From Spirosoma lacussanchae (lineage in GTDB: Bacteria > Bacteroidota > Bacteroidia > Cytophagales > Spirosomataceae), in NCBI RefSeq assembly GCF_005870035.1, contig NZ_SWJG01000001.1, positions 793,639 to 857,638 on the forward strand: a stretch of DNA of 64,000 bases, given 5' to 3'. Both the position numbers and the translations under genes were made by a program. The notes beneath the pieces are model-generated. The model worked only from the letters and a program-made list of their open reading frames with translations, made no database searches and had not been told where the DNA came from. This document shows positions 7,537 through 16,051 of this stretch, piece after piece (positions within the stretch are counted from its first letter, which is position 1; each line of letters starts with the position of its first letter).

Positions 7537-9369
7537 TCACTTGATCGATACCACTTCGCTCAGACTCGACACCCCGTTTTCGTTGAACGACTCGATCGCA
7601 AAGTAGTAGGGAACCCCTACGTTCAGCGCCCGCAGCTCGAAGGTGCCCGGCGCGTCGTTCCAGAACTGGTAGGTCTGGTAAAGTTTATCGGGGGCAATAC
7701 CCCAGCGGATGTTGTAGCCGGTAGCGCCGGGCACTTTTTTCCAGCTCAGGTCGGCGTTGCGCTGGTCGGTCTGGCGTTTGGCCGTCAGGGTCGTTGGGGC
7801 GGGTGCTTTTCCCAGTCCGTTGCCAAATACCCGAAACGCGTTAATGCTCAGGTGCTTGCCGGCGGTATATACGTGCTCGTACCGTACGTAGCGCGCCCGA
7901 ACCGGCTTGCCGTCTGCCCGGGCAGGAATCTCTACATAGGCGCAGGCGTGATCTTTTTTCGGCTCTTTGGTCAGATCAGCCACCACCTCGAACGTCTTCC
8001 CATCGGTCGAGGTCAGAATCCGGAACTGGGTGTAGACCGTCGAGTCAGAGTCGAAAATGGCGAGTTTGTAGTCGAAATAGTTGACCTGTACGGCCCGGAT
8101 GTCATGCTCCGCTCCGAGGTCGGTTGTCAGCGTTTCGCCCGCGCGGTTGTGGCCGGCCACCCAGAACGTGCGGGGATTTTCGTCGGCTACGCGATCAACG
8201 CTGACCGTATCGGCCGGACCGGTAGCGAGCGTAGACGAGGCCGTAACGGGTTTTTTGTAATTGAGCAGCATCCAGCCCGTAAACAGGTCTTCGCGACCTG
8301 GCCCCGATCGGGTATCCAGTTTTTTAGTGGGCAGGAAGTGCGGGTAGTCGCCGAAGCGGGTATCGGCATAGAGCTGATCGTCCTTGTCGAAGCCCGCCGG
8401 ATTCATCACGATCCGGCGTTCCATGCCCCAGTTGACCCCAATCCAGGTAGTTCCGGTATTCCAGTAGTTGCCATACACATCCTGAAAGGTGTTTCCGTGC
8501 CCACAGCCCGTGGCGAACCCCCCCGGTTTGTAGGCAATGGGGTTATACGGCGCGTACTCGAATGGGCCCAGCGGACTTTTACCTACGTAAGTACCGTTGC
8601 CGTAGACGTTGTATTCGGTGCCGGGAGCGCCGTATTGTAAGTAGTATTTACCGTTGTGTTTGGTCATCCAGGCCCCTTCAACGAAGGGCTTGAACGGGTC
8701 GGAGTGGTTCGGACCAAAGCGTTCCCAGCCGTGTTTGTACGGGTCGAGCCAAAGCATCGCCTTGTAGGCCTCGGCCGGGTTGTTTCCGGCGTAGGTCAGG
8801 TTGCGGCTCTTGTCCAACTCGGCGCCGAAGAGCGGATAAACGTTCGAGGATCCCCAGTACATATACCACTTGTCGGTATCCTCGTCATGGAAAAGAGCCG
8901 GGTCCCAGGGACCGATGTCTTTGGGCAGGCGTGGTAACCAGCGGTTGTAGAATTTTAGCTTCCCTTTCTCGGGCTCGGTCGAAATAAAGATGGGCCGCTG
9001 CTCGAAGGTGCTTTGGAACAGATAAAGCGTATCGCGTACCGACAGCGCTGCGGGCGCGCACATATCTTCCATCGGCCACTTGTCGGGAACCACGTATTGC
9101 CAGTTCGAGAGATCTTTAGAGTGCCACCAGCCGCCCTGAATCGTGACAAACAGGTAGTATTCGCCCTTGTGGTTGATGATGACCGGATCAGCGCCCGAGC
9201 GGTACGATATTCGTTCGTTCAGCTGTTCGAAATTGTACCGGTAGCTGATATCCATTGGATTACAGTAGGTACGCGCCGATGAGCCAACGGGCCGGCTGGC
9301 TGGCAACTGGGCTACCGACGGGCCCAGACTGACTATCACGATAAGCAGACATAAGAAAAGAGTACGCAT
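7537..9369 (-). CDS. Secreted GH43-like glycosidase with discoidin and fibronectin III domains
   Basis: A 610-residue protein with a signal peptide (residues 1-20). The five-bladed propeller shows the GH43 acidic triad: Asp61 in GADPVI, Asp156 in GPWDPALF and Glu231 in VEGAWM. A discoidin (F5/8C) domain follows at about 375-520 (KKPVTASSTL to INAFRVFGNG) and a fibronectin III domain at about 525-605. It would act on arabinose- or xylose-containing glycans in the periplasm or at the surface. It stands alone, convergent with the bestrophin gene, outside the SusCD locus. Confidence 0.88.
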   Translation of the reverse strand: MRTLFLCLLIVIVSLGPSVAQLPASRPVGSSARTYCNPMDISYRYNFEQLNERISYRSGADPVIINHKGEYYLFVTIQGGWWHSKDLSNWQYVVPDKWPMEDMCAPAALSVRDTLYLFQSTFEQRPIFISTEPEKGKLKFYNRWLPRLPKDIGPWDPALFHDEDTDKWYMYWGSSNVYPLFGAELDKSRNLTYAGNNPAEAYKAMLWLDPYKHGWERFGPNHSDPFKPFVEGAWMTKHNGKYYLQYGAPGTEYNVYGNGTYVGKSPLGPFEYAPYNPIAYKPGGFATGCGHGNTFQDVYGNYWNTGTTWIGVNWGMERRIVMNPAGFDKDDQLYADTRFGDYPHFLPTKKLDTRSGPGREDLFTGWMLLNYKKPVTASSTLATGPADTVSVDRVADENPRTFWVAGHNRAGETLTTDLGAEHDIRAVQVNYFDYKLAIFDSDSTVYTQFRILTSTDGKTFEVVADLTKEPKKDHACAYVEIPARADGKPVRARYVRYEHVYTAGKHLSINAFRVFGNGLGKAPAPTTLTAKRQTDQRNADLSWKKVPGATGYNIRWGIAPDKLYQTYQFWNDAPGTFELRALNVGVPYYFAIESFNENGVSSLSEVVSIK

Positions 9370-9498
9370 ACGGCCAGGGTTGTTTTAGGGCGTTAAAGAT
9401 AGACGTCCTGCTGATAGCGTCAAACGGTTATTCCGACGGGTATCGTATTATTGCAGTAGCAATAGGGTAGTCTACAGTAGTCCCATCAATAGAGTTTT

Positions 9499-9819
9499 AT
9501 GCTGGCTCAAACGCCCCAACCTCCTTATTACGCCGTCATTTTCAGCTCGCTCCGGACCAGCGAGACCGACGGATACGGCGATACAGCAACTCGTATGGTT
9601 GAGTTAGCTCACGAACAGCCGGGTTTCCTGGGTGTCGAGTCGGCCCGGCAGGGGGTAGGCATCACGGTCTCGTACTGGGATAGCCTGGATGCAATTCGTC
9701 AGTGGAAGCAGCATGCCGAACACCGCCTGGCCCAGCAGCAGGGTCGCCAGCGCTGGTATGAATCCTTCACGGTTCGGATTTGCCGGGTAGAACAGGCGTA
9801 TGCATTCGATCGTCTATGA
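9499..9819 (+). CDS. Antibiotic biosynthesis monooxygenase (ABM) domain protein
   Basis: A 106-residue ferredoxin-like alpha/beta protein. YYAVIFSSLR, the helix MVELAHEQPGFLGVESAR and the aromatic stretch ISYWDS-like (VSYWDSLDAIRQWKQHAEH) are characteristic of the YqjZ branch of ABM-fold proteins. These are small dimeric enzymes or stress proteins; no substrate can be assigned. It lies directly upstream of a TetR-type gene, separated by 33 bp holding a palindrome. Confidence 0.85.
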   Translation: MLAQTPQPPYYAVIFSSLRTSETDGYGDTATRMVELAHEQPGFLGVESARQGVGITVSYWDSLDAIRQWKQHAEHRLAQQQGRQRWYESFTVRICRVEQAYAFDRL

Positions 9820-9830
9820 ACCTTTTTTGT

Positions 9831-9843
9831 GTAACACTGTTAC
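9831..9843. promoter_or_regulatory. Candidate TetR operator O1
   Basis: Perfect 5-3-5 inverted repeat GTAAC-ACT-GTTAC ending 9 bp before the TetR start. A ten-base core (TAACACTGTT) recurs inverted just after the same gene at 10438-10447, which supports a specific binding site. Autoregulation is inference. Confidence 0.5.
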
Positions 9844-9852
9844 GGGATAAAT

Positions 9853-10413
9853 ATGTCACGGAAAGCGGAGTACCAGGAGTCGCTAAAACAGGATATTCTT
9901 CATCAAACGTTAACATTGGCCAGCGAGGAAGGGTGGCCGGGGGTTTCGACGCGGAAGATTGCGGATCGGCTTCAGACCAGTACCACGGCTATTTACCATT
10001 ATTTTGGCGGTAAAGATGCTATTCTGGCCGAGTTGCAGCGGGAAGGATTTCGCCAGTTGGCTGCTGCTCAGGAAGCGGCTCTGGTTACCCGTGACGGAAA
10101 ACCAAAGAAACAGCTGAAAGCCGTGTCGCTGGCCATGTTACGGTTTGCGAAGGAGAACCCGGAGCGGTACGCTTTGATGTTCAATCTCAACGGGGCTGTT
10201 TGCCATGGTGATGCGTCAGAAGAAGCGTTGGTGATCATGCGGCAGGTTCAGTCGGTCGTAGAGCAGCTTACCGCCGATAACGTAGAGTCAGTACTCATGC
10301 ACTGGTTTGCCATGATGCAGGGCTTTGTGGCCCTGGCTCTGCACGATTGCCACGCTGATCGATTTGAACAGCTTGTCGACGAGGCCGTGAGCCGATTTAT
10401 AAAAGGTTTGTAG
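9853..10413 (+). CDS. TetR-family regulator with WHG-type C-terminal domain
   Basis: A 186-residue repressor. The N-terminal helix-turn-helix is clear: ILHQTLTLASEEGWPGVSTRKIADRL then TSTTAIYHYFGGKDAILAEL. The C-terminal half (RFAKENPERYALMFNLNG and LMHWFAMMQGFVAL) resembles the TetR_C WHG ligand-binding domain. The gene lies between the two palindromes at 9831 and 10438, so it probably represses itself and perhaps the DUF6069 gene. Inducer unknown. Confidence 0.88.
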   Translation: MSRKAEYQESLKQDILHQTLTLASEEGWPGVSTRKIADRLQTSTTAIYHYFGGKDAILAELQREGFRQLAAAQEAALVTRDGKPKKQLKAVSLAMLRFAKENPERYALMFNLNGAVCHGDASEEALVIMRQVQSVVEQLTADNVESVLMHWFAMMQGFVALALHDCHADRFEQLVDEAVSRFIKGL

Positions 10414-10437
10414 CCTTTTATTTTTTGCCTAATTTAA

Positions 10438-10447
10438 AACAGTGTTA
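10438..10447. promoter_or_regulatory. Candidate TetR operator O2
   Basis: AACAGTGTTA is the reverse complement of the core of the palindrome at 9831-9843. It lies after the TetR gene and about 130 bp before the DUF6069 gene, so it could link that gene to the regulator. Only the core matches; the outer bases differ. Confidence 0.35.
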
Positions 10448-10574
10448 TGAAAAATATCGATGATATAGAATAGTTGTAGTGGAGCTCTGACCCCTGACTA
10501 CCCTTGCGTCGATAGTCGGTTGCCCTTGTACCAGAATATCCAAATCCAGTATCCATCTCAAACCAGTCTGTCCT

Positions 10575-10994
10575 ATGGAATCTCAAGTAAATCTCTCTAT
10601 TCGTGTACGAAAAGTTCTGTATCCGGCCCTGGCAGCTGGCCTGGTTGCGGCTGCGATCAACGCAGTTCTGTTCTGGGTTGGCTCGGCAACGGGAGCTGTT
10701 CCGGCTGATCTGATTATTCCGAATGCCGGGCAGCCGCTTACCATCGTGCCGGTCATTATCAGCTCTATACTACCGGCTTTGGTGGCCGGACTCGTCTTTT
10801 TTCTGCTGATTCGGTTTACCCGAAACCCGCTCCGGATTTTTAACTGGGTAGCTGCTATCGTTCTGATCCTGTCGTTTTCCTCGCCGTTCACGATCCCCAA
10901 CGTGCCGGCTGGTATGGCAGTCGTACTGGAGCTGATGCATGTCGTTGTGGCCGGGTCAGTACTAATTGCGTTCAATAAATACGTAAAACAGTAG
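10575..10994 (+). CDS. DUF6069-like small membrane protein
   Basis: A 139-residue protein with four predicted membrane helices: around VLYPALAAGLVAAAINAVLFWVG's core (residues 14-34), IISSILPALVAGLVFFLLI, IFNWVAAIVLILSF and MAVVLELMHVVVAGSVLIA. The Bacteroidota/Actinobacteria DUF6069 family has this size and layout; its function is unknown. It follows the TetR gene in the same direction, 161 bp away, with a half-operator in the gap. Confidence 0.72.
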   Translation: MESQVNLSIRVRKVLYPALAAGLVAAAINAVLFWVGSATGAVPADLIIPNAGQPLTIVPVIISSILPALVAGLVFFLLIRFTRNPLRIFNWVAAIVLILSFSSPFTIPNVPAGMAVVLELMHVVVAGSVLIAFNKYVKQ

Positions 10995-11008
10995 ATCGCG
11001 TTGCCCGG

Positions 11009-11950
11009 CTACAGCCCTATACCATTGGCGACCTGCTGTTCCAGAAATTCAAGGAGCGGACGTTCGAACGGCGCAATGGCCTTGTAGGTCAGCATATCGC
11101 GGGGCGTTGTGCGAAGGGTGTTGAGCATCCGTCGGGCCCGATCGTATCGAAACGCTTCGCGGGCGAGCAGATTCTGGTAGGTATGAATACCGAACAGGAT
11201 GGCTCCCGAGCGGGGCAGTCTCGTAAATGTCTGCCGCTCTACCCGGATAAACAGCTGATCGCCAATGGTATCGGCCGCCATATCGGGCGCGCGCTGGCTG
11301 AGGTCGTCGTTGTAAGACGCCGAATACCGGGTCGAGAGATCCAGCTGGTCGGTAATCTTGAAATTCCAGCTGGCCCGCCAGACGGGGCGGTGGGTTGGGA
11401 TGCGTTCCAGGAGTTTCTGAGCCGCCTGCAAGGTTGGTTGTACCGCGTCCGGGGCGGGTTTGTGAATACCCAGAAACGTTTGTCCGAACTTATCATCGAG
11501 GCACCAGCCGTTCGGGAAACAGAGCTGACCCGCTACCAGCGCGGCCCCTTCTTCGGCGCTCAGAATCAGCAGGTCTTCCTGTACCTGACGGCCTACCCAG
11601 TCGAGGGGGGCCAGCGGCAGCGTGTCGGGCTGACCAAAGGTGAAGTGCTGGTCTTCGTTCAGGAGGTAGTTTTGCCAGTGCCAGTCCGGGCCGTTTTGCG
11701 TGAGGGAGAAGTGATTCGGGTAATGCGTGGCGGCCTCGGTCAGGAGTCGTTCCAGCACATCCCACTGCGCCGGCTCGGTACCGGGCCGCGCCTGAAAGTA
11801 ATACTGATGATCCTGGGTGAGTAGCACTCGTTTTCGGGCAATTTCGGTTGGGTAGTGTTCATCTACTTCAACCAGGGTTTCGTCGGGTCGCAGGAGAGCC
11901 GTACCCATACGATGGTCAAATTCATTGCCGAAAGGAAAGTAAGGTAGCAT
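11009..11950 (-). CDS. DUF3445 / haem-dependent oxidative N-demethylase-like protein
   Basis: A 313-residue soluble protein. The segments LCFPNGWCLDDKFGQTFLGIHKPAP and RVERQTFTRLPRSGAILFGIHTY are the hallmarks of DUF3445, a family that includes the alpha subunit of haem-dependent dimethylamine N-demethylases with a PAS-like fold. The conserved Arg-Gln-Thr and His-Thr-Tyr stretch is present. No neighbouring reductase subunit is seen, so the partner and substrate are open. Convergent with the DUF6069 gene. Confidence 0.83.
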   Translation of the reverse strand: MLPYFPFGNEFDHRMGTALLRPDETLVEVDEHYPTEIARKRVLLTQDHQYYFQARPGTEPAQWDVLERLLTEAATHYPNHFSLTQNGPDWHWQNYLLNEDQHFTFGQPDTLPLAPLDWVGRQVQEDLLILSAEEGAALVAGQLCFPNGWCLDDKFGQTFLGIHKPAPDAVQPTLQAAQKLLERIPTHRPVWRASWNFKITDQLDLSTRYSASYNDDLSQRAPDMAADTIGDQLFIRVERQTFTRLPRSGAILFGIHTYQNLLAREAFRYDRARRMLNTLRTTPRDMLTYKAIAPFERPLLEFLEQQVANGIGL

Positions 11951-12165
11951 ATACTCAGCCAGTTGGTCCGATAGGCTAAACTAACTGACTGACATCTCTT
12001 TCCCTATACTATATGGCAAATGGCCTATTTTTTAGAAATAAATACTACTAATCCATGAATTAGCCATATTTTATTAGGATGTCTACGCTTCGATTAGCTT
12101 AGTTGGTTCTTCCGCTGCGTCGGACGGTAGCCGGGACGCGGGTTTTTGGCCGGACTGATGGATCG

Positions 12166-12173
12166 AGAAATTT
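12166..12173. repeat. Left target-site duplication of the 934-bp insertion
   Basis: AGAAATTT, identical to 13108-13115 on the far side of the element. An 8-bp duplication directly abutting both inverted repeats shows insertion by a transposase. Confidence 0.85.
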
Positions 12174-12194
12174 GGTAGTGTCTCGCTTTAAATT
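12174..12194 (+). repeat. Left terminal inverted repeat
   Basis: 21 bp, starting GGTAGTGTCTCG; matches the complement of 13087-13107 at 20 of 21 positions. Confidence 0.88.
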
Positions 12195-12314
12195 ATGATT
12201 AGCTATGCTATTTTTGAAAAGTTGTAGATAACTGATAGAGACCTGTTAACATTACGGGACTTATACAACAATAAAATAGGTTACTTTGCATGGGATAATG
12301 TAAATTAAATATCA

Positions 12315-12929
12315 ATGATAAAGTATGTATTTCTAGTCTGGGTTTGCCTGTTGAAATTTACAAGTGTATCAGCCCAGGAACGTTTTGTTAATAAAGCCTA
12401 CAGTTTTTCAATGCTCAAACCAGCGGATTGGATAGAACGACAAAATACGGAGTTCATCAATAACATTAAACGCTATGAAATAGGTAGTAAAACACTTAAC
12501 GATATCATCAAACAAAATCAAAACTCAGTAGCTCTAACCTCTTATTACAAGTACAATCCCCAAGCTCATGCCGGGCTAATTCCAACTATCAATGTCTTAG
12601 TAAGGCAAAACCCGATTAAGAACTTTGATGATTTCATGTCCGTAATTACGCAGAGCGCAAATGGAATGAAGCAGATTTTCAAAGACATGGAGTACATCAA
12701 AAGACCTGAAGAAAAGGTAATAGACGGTGTTAAATCTGTCTATTTTGTCACCAAGTTTACTATGAAATTGGCTGATGGTACTCCAATCAAGGTAAGAAAT
12801 AGAAATTATGCTATACCAAGAGAAGGGCATTTTTTTCAGATAAACTTCATTGATGGATCTGACTCTGAAGACTGTAGTATTGAGTATGACAAATTAGAAA
12901 AGTCGATTAAGCTGAAGGATATTCAGTAA
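12315..12929 (+). CDS. Secreted protein carried by the insertion cassette, PsbP/DcrB-like
   Basis: A 204-residue protein with a signal peptide (MIKYVFLVWVCLLKFTSVSA, cleavage before QERF). The mature part begins FVNKAYSFSMLKPADW and includes VYFVTKFTMKLADGTPIKV and REGHFFQINFIDG, an arrangement reminiscent of PsbP/DcrB-fold proteins in which a buried strand pair flanks a lipid- or envelope-related domain; this likeness is weak. Codon use is strongly AT-biased (many AAA, AAT, ATA), unlike all neighbours. It lies wholly inside the 934-bp element, so it is a transferred passenger gene. Function unknown. Confidence 0.75.
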   Translation: MIKYVFLVWVCLLKFTSVSAQERFVNKAYSFSMLKPADWIERQNTEFINNIKRYEIGSKTLNDIIKQNQNSVALTSYYKYNPQAHAGLIPTINVLVRQNPIKNFDDFMSVITQSANGMKQIFKDMEYIKRPEEKVIDGVKSVYFVTKFTMKLADGTPIKVRNRNYAIPREGHFFQINFIDGSDSEDCSIEYDKLEKSIKLKDIQ

Positions 12930-13086
12930 GGAGGAAATTGGATAATTCTTAGATAGGAATCTATTTAATACACACTTAACTTCAATGTTTATTCTCTTTA
13001 CATATTGTTATTTATAACACTTGTTCGAATAAAAGACAATTTACAAACTATCTGATCAATTGCACTTTGAGTAGAAAAGAGATTGA

Positions 13087-13107
13087 AATTTAAATCGAGA
13101 CACTACC
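13087..13107 (-). repeat. Right terminal inverted repeat
   Basis: Inverted partner of 12174-12194; immediately followed by the second AGAAATTT copy. Confidence 0.88.
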
Positions 13108-13115
13108 AGAAATTT
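13108..13115. repeat. Right target-site duplication
   Basis: AGAAATTT, identical to 12166-12173. Confidence 0.85.
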
Positions 13116-13174
13116 AGATTTGTTTTTGAACGCGGACGTGTGGTCGCTTGGTTAGGAGGGCAAACGTCTTTTGT

Positions 13175-14143
13175 ATGCGTGCCATTCAATTTGCTCAGAC
13201 CGGCGGACCAGACGTATTGACACTGGTCGATCTGCCGACACCGACACCTGGTCCCGGCGAAGCGCTGATCCGGCTGACGGCTATTGGGATCAACTACATC
13301 GATACCTACCACCGCACGGGTCTGTATCCGGTGCCGCTACCCTATGTACCCGGTTCGGAAGGGGCGGGGGTGATCGAGGCCGTCGGCGAAGGCGTAACGG
13401 ACTTGTCGGTCGGGCAGCGGGTGGCCTACAGCATGGGCCCCGGTTCGTATGCCGAATATGTGGTCGTTCCGGCCGATAGGCTCGTTCCCGTACCGGATGA
13501 GATTACCGATCAGCAGGCCGCGGCTGTGCTCCTGCAGGGCATGACGGCGCATTACCTGGCCTTTACGACCTACCCGATCCGGCCGGGCGATACGGTGCTG
13601 GTACATGCGGGTGCCGGGGGCGTTGGCCTGTTGCTGACCCAGATTGCCCGGATGCGGGGCGCCCGCGTCATCACGACCGTATCGACTGAAGAAAAAGCCG
13701 AACTCTCGCGCCAGAACGGAGCCGACGAAGTTATCTTATATACCCAGACCGACTTCACTGCCGAAGTACGTCGGTTAACGGGCGGGCAGGGCGTTCATGT
13801 GGTCTACGACTCGGTCGGGAAATCGACTTTTGAAGGCAGCCTCGATAGTTTACGACCGCTGGGTACCATGGTATCGTTCGGGAACGCCAGCGGGGCCGTG
13901 CCACCGTTTGCGCCCGCTATCCTGAATACAAAAGGGTCGCTGATGTTTACCCGTCCCGCGCTGGGCCATTATATTCTTACCCGCGCGGCCCTGCTCGAAC
14001 GGGCTACTGCCGTGCTGAACTGGGTGCGTTCGGGCCAGCTGAACGTACGTATTCAGCCACCCTACGCCCTGGCCGATGCCGCGCAGGCGCACCGAGATCT
14101 GGAGGGACGAGGCACCACCGGAAAGCTGCTGCTGCTGCCGTAA
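13175..14143 (+). CDS. Quinone oxidoreductase, zinc-free MDR family
   Basis: A 322-residue NADPH:quinone reductase of the medium-chain dehydrogenase/reductase superfamily. The start at ATG 13175 matches the family N-terminus (MRAIQFAQTGGPDVLTL). The GroES-like domain holds NYIDTYHRTGLYP and VPGSEGAGVI; the Rossmann domain starts VLVHAGAGGVGLLLTQ (residues 142-157), the NADPH-binding AGGVG. No catalytic or structural zinc ligands are seen, as expected for QOR. It lies just beyond the cassette, whose insertion separated it from older upstream DNA. Confidence 0.92.
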   Translation: MRAIQFAQTGGPDVLTLVDLPTPTPGPGEALIRLTAIGINYIDTYHRTGLYPVPLPYVPGSEGAGVIEAVGEGVTDLSVGQRVAYSMGPGSYAEYVVVPADRLVPVPDEITDQQAAAVLLQGMTAHYLAFTTYPIRPGDTVLVHAGAGGVGLLLTQIARMRGARVITTVSTEEKAELSRQNGADEVILYTQTDFTAEVRRLTGGQGVHVVYDSVGKSTFEGSLDSLRPLGTMVSFGNASGAVPPFAPAILNTKGSLMFTRPALGHYILTRAALLERATAVLNWVRSGQLNVRIQPPYALADAAQAHRDLEGRGTTGKLLLLP

Positions 14144-14240
14144 GGTTACAACCAACGGGCTCACCGGGTATGGCCAGACGGGTTGAAACCGGGGCGCTTG
14201 ATGAGCCAAAACCAATTGTTTTAACTAATTAGAAAAGCCA

Positions 14241-14969
14241 ATGATTGCTCAGGAAACGAAAATGCAGGTAGAGATCTGGTCAGATGTGATGTGCCCGTTC
14301 TGCTACATCGGCAAGCGGAAATTTGAAGCGGCCCTGGACCAGTTTGCTGATCGGGATTCGGTAGAAGTTGTCTGGAAAAGTTTTCAGCTCGACCCCGATC
14401 AGCCGACGCTTCCCGACAAAACGATTTACGAATACCTGGCCGAACGCAAGGGGATGTCGGTCGCGCAGGCCCGCCAAATGACGGCCCACGTCACCGACGT
14501 AGCCAGCCAGGTTGGGCTTACCTTCCACTTCGATCAATCAGTTACGGCCAACTCGTTCGATGCGCACCGATTGCTGCACCTGGCCAAACAGCATGGCCGT
14601 CAGAACGAAGCCGAAGAGCGGCTATTTGCGGCTTATTTCACCGAGGGACGGAACATTGCCGATCGGTCTACCCTAATCGAGTTAGGCCAGACCATCGGCC
14701 TTGATCCCGCCGAGGTGCGTTCAGTTCTGGAAAGCGACCAGCACACCGATGCCGTTCGGCACGACATCTACGAAGCCCGGCAGTTTGGCGTGCAGGGCGT
14801 GCCGTTTTTTGTCTTCGACCGGAAGTATGCCGTGTCGGGCGCGCAGCCAAGTCAAACGTTTCTGGAGGCTATCAAAACCTCTTTTGGCGAGTGGAAACGG
14901 GAAGCGGGCGCGTCGGCCCTGGAGGTGGCGCAGGGCCAGACCTGCACACCCGATGGCGAATGTCAGTAA
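14241..14969 (+). CDS. DsbA-family oxidoreductase, FrnE-like
   Basis: A 242-residue cytoplasmic thioredoxin-fold protein with a helical insertion. The active site CPFC is at residues 18-21 in IWSDVMCPFCYIGKRKFE; the cis-Pro loop is GVQGVPFFVF. A second Cys pair at the C-terminus (CTPDGEC) is common in FrnE relatives. There is no signal peptide. The family includes the Deinococcus FrnE disulfide isomerase and polyketide-tailoring proteins. A second ATG at 14262, preceded by AGGAAA, gives the more usual N-terminus and may be the true start. Confidence 0.88.
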   Translation: MIAQETKMQVEIWSDVMCPFCYIGKRKFEAALDQFADRDSVEVVWKSFQLDPDQPTLPDKTIYEYLAERKGMSVAQARQMTAHVTDVASQVGLTFHFDQSVTANSFDAHRLLHLAKQHGRQNEAEERLFAAYFTEGRNIADRSTLIELGQTIGLDPAEVRSVLESDQHTDAVRHDIYEARQFGVQGVPFFVFDRKYAVSGAQPSQTFLEAIKTSFGEWKREAGASALEVAQGQTCTPDGECQ

Positions 14970-15047
14970 ATCGATTGGTTATTTGCGTTGGTTGTGAACG
15001 CTTTAACCCCGGCAGGTTCGGGTATTTGATGGCACAAACATCGTGCA

Positions 15048-15992
15048 TCAGCAGGTAATCGGGTCGTGACCGGGACTGGCAATGGCTTCGGTTTCCAGTG
15101 TAGCGTGGCTGATGTTCTGATGCAGCAGCCGATGCCGGGCCTCTTCTTTCAGGGTAACGATCTGTATATCGTTGAGGTCCGGTTCCAGAACCAGATGGGC
15201 GGTGAGGGCGTTTTCGGTCGTGCTCATCGCCCATACGTGTACATGATGAACCGCATTGATACCCGGCACCGTCTGTAGGTCGCGAACCACCTCGGCCAGA
15301 TCGATCCCTGCCGGTACCCCGTCCAGCGAGAGTCGCAGACTTTCGGTCAGTAGACGCCAGGTCGAGAGCAGAATGACCCCGGCTACGCTAATACCAATGA
15401 CTGGATCGAGCCAGACCCAGCCCGTATAGCTGATCAGTACCCCCGCCACCACGACCCCCGCCGATACCAGCGCGTCGGCCAGCAGGTGCAGGTAAGCCCC
15501 CCGAACGTTCAGATCGTGATCTTTATCCCGAAAAAATAACAGCGCCGATACCGTATTGACCACAATGCCGACGCCCGCCACCCAGGCGACCGGTCCGCCC
15601 GCCACCGGTTCGGGCCGATAGAAACGGCCAATACTCTCCCAGAGAATAGCACCGATCGTTACGAGCAGAATGACGGCGTTACCGAGCGATGCCAGCACCG
15701 TACTTTTCCGGAACCCGTAAGTGAAGTTGGTCGAGGTGCGCACCCGCGCCAGCCGAAACGCCAGCAGCGAGAGCAGTAACCCGGCTACGTCGCTGAGGTT
15801 ATGACCCGCATCGGCAATGAGCGCTACCGAGTTATAATAAACCCCCAGGCTAAATTCAACAATGACATAGACGGTATTGAGCACTGCGCCGACAATCAGC
15901 GCCCGGTTCACGTGCGTCAGCGTAACCGGCCCGTGCGAATGCCCCGCATGGCTATGATCATGCGCTGGCCCGTGAGCGTGTGTGTGTGGCAT
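15048..15992 (-). CDS. Cation diffusion facilitator, CzcD/ZitB type
   Basis: A 314-residue divalent-metal transporter. A His-rich N-terminus (MPHTHAHGPAHDHSHAGH) precedes six membrane helices. The transport-site motif HxxxD is present in helix II (LIADAGHNLSDVAGL) and helix V (LLADALVSAGV). The C-terminal cytoplasmic ferredoxin-like domain carries HHVHVWAMS. Family members export Zn, Co or Cd by proton antiport. The gene is divergent from the CobW-type gene, and a palindrome lies in the 90-bp gap, so metal-dependent control is likely. Confidence 0.9.
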   Translation of the reverse strand: MPHTHAHGPAHDHSHAGHSHGPVTLTHVNRALIVGAVLNTVYVIVEFSLGVYYNSVALIADAGHNLSDVAGLLLSLLAFRLARVRTSTNFTYGFRKSTVLASLGNAVILLVTIGAILWESIGRFYRPEPVAGGPVAWVAGVGIVVNTVSALLFFRDKDHDLNVRGAYLHLLADALVSAGVVVAGVLISYTGWVWLDPVIGISVAGVILLSTWRLLTESLRLSLDGVPAGIDLAEVVRDLQTVPGINAVHHVHVWAMSTTENALTAHLVLEPDLNDIQIVTLKEEARHRLLHQNISHATLETEAIASPGHDPITC

Positions 15993-16023
15993 ACCGAAAT
16001 AACCACTTCAGATCGGGAATAGT

Positions 16024-16031
16024 CAAAATTA
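16024..16031 (-). promoter_or_regulatory. Candidate -7 box of the CDF gene
   Basis: TAATTTTG on the minus strand matches the Bacteroidota -7 consensus TAnnTTTG and lies 32 bp before the CDF start, directly beside the palindrome at 16035. The -33 element was not resolved. Confidence 0.45.
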
Positions 16032-16034
16032 TTT

Positions 16035-16051
16035 ATGCAACGTTGTTGCAT
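16035..16051. promoter_or_regulatory. Candidate metal-regulator operator, 7-3-7 palindrome
   Basis: ATGCAAC-GTT-GTTGCAT is a perfect 7-3-7 inverted repeat. It overlaps the -33 TTG of the CobW-type promoter and abuts the -7 box of the CDF gene, a position suited to repressing both. A close copy precedes the MerC-domain gene (27050-27066). The placement at a CobW gene suggests a Fur-family regulator such as Zur; no regulator gene is in the window. Confidence 0.6.

Larger units (their letters stand above)
12174..13107. mobile_element. Mobile insertion cassette: inverted repeats, one passenger gene, no transposase
   Basis: A 934-bp AT-rich segment in GC-rich DNA. It is bounded by 21-bp terminal inverted repeats (12174-12194 and 13087-13107) that begin GGTAGTGTCTCG and differ at one base, and by an 8-bp duplication AGAAATTT. 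Its only gene (12315-12929) encodes a secreted protein; no frame resembles a transposase. It is therefore a non-autonomous cassette, presumably moved in trans. An 8-bp duplication occurs in the IS1595 and IS256 families among others; the parent family was not identified. Confidence 0.85.

Noticed and set aside
12095..12155. tRNA-like stretch TAGCTTAGTTGGTTC
   Set aside because: No acceptor stem, anticodon arm or T-loop fits; only the D-arm-like string is present.
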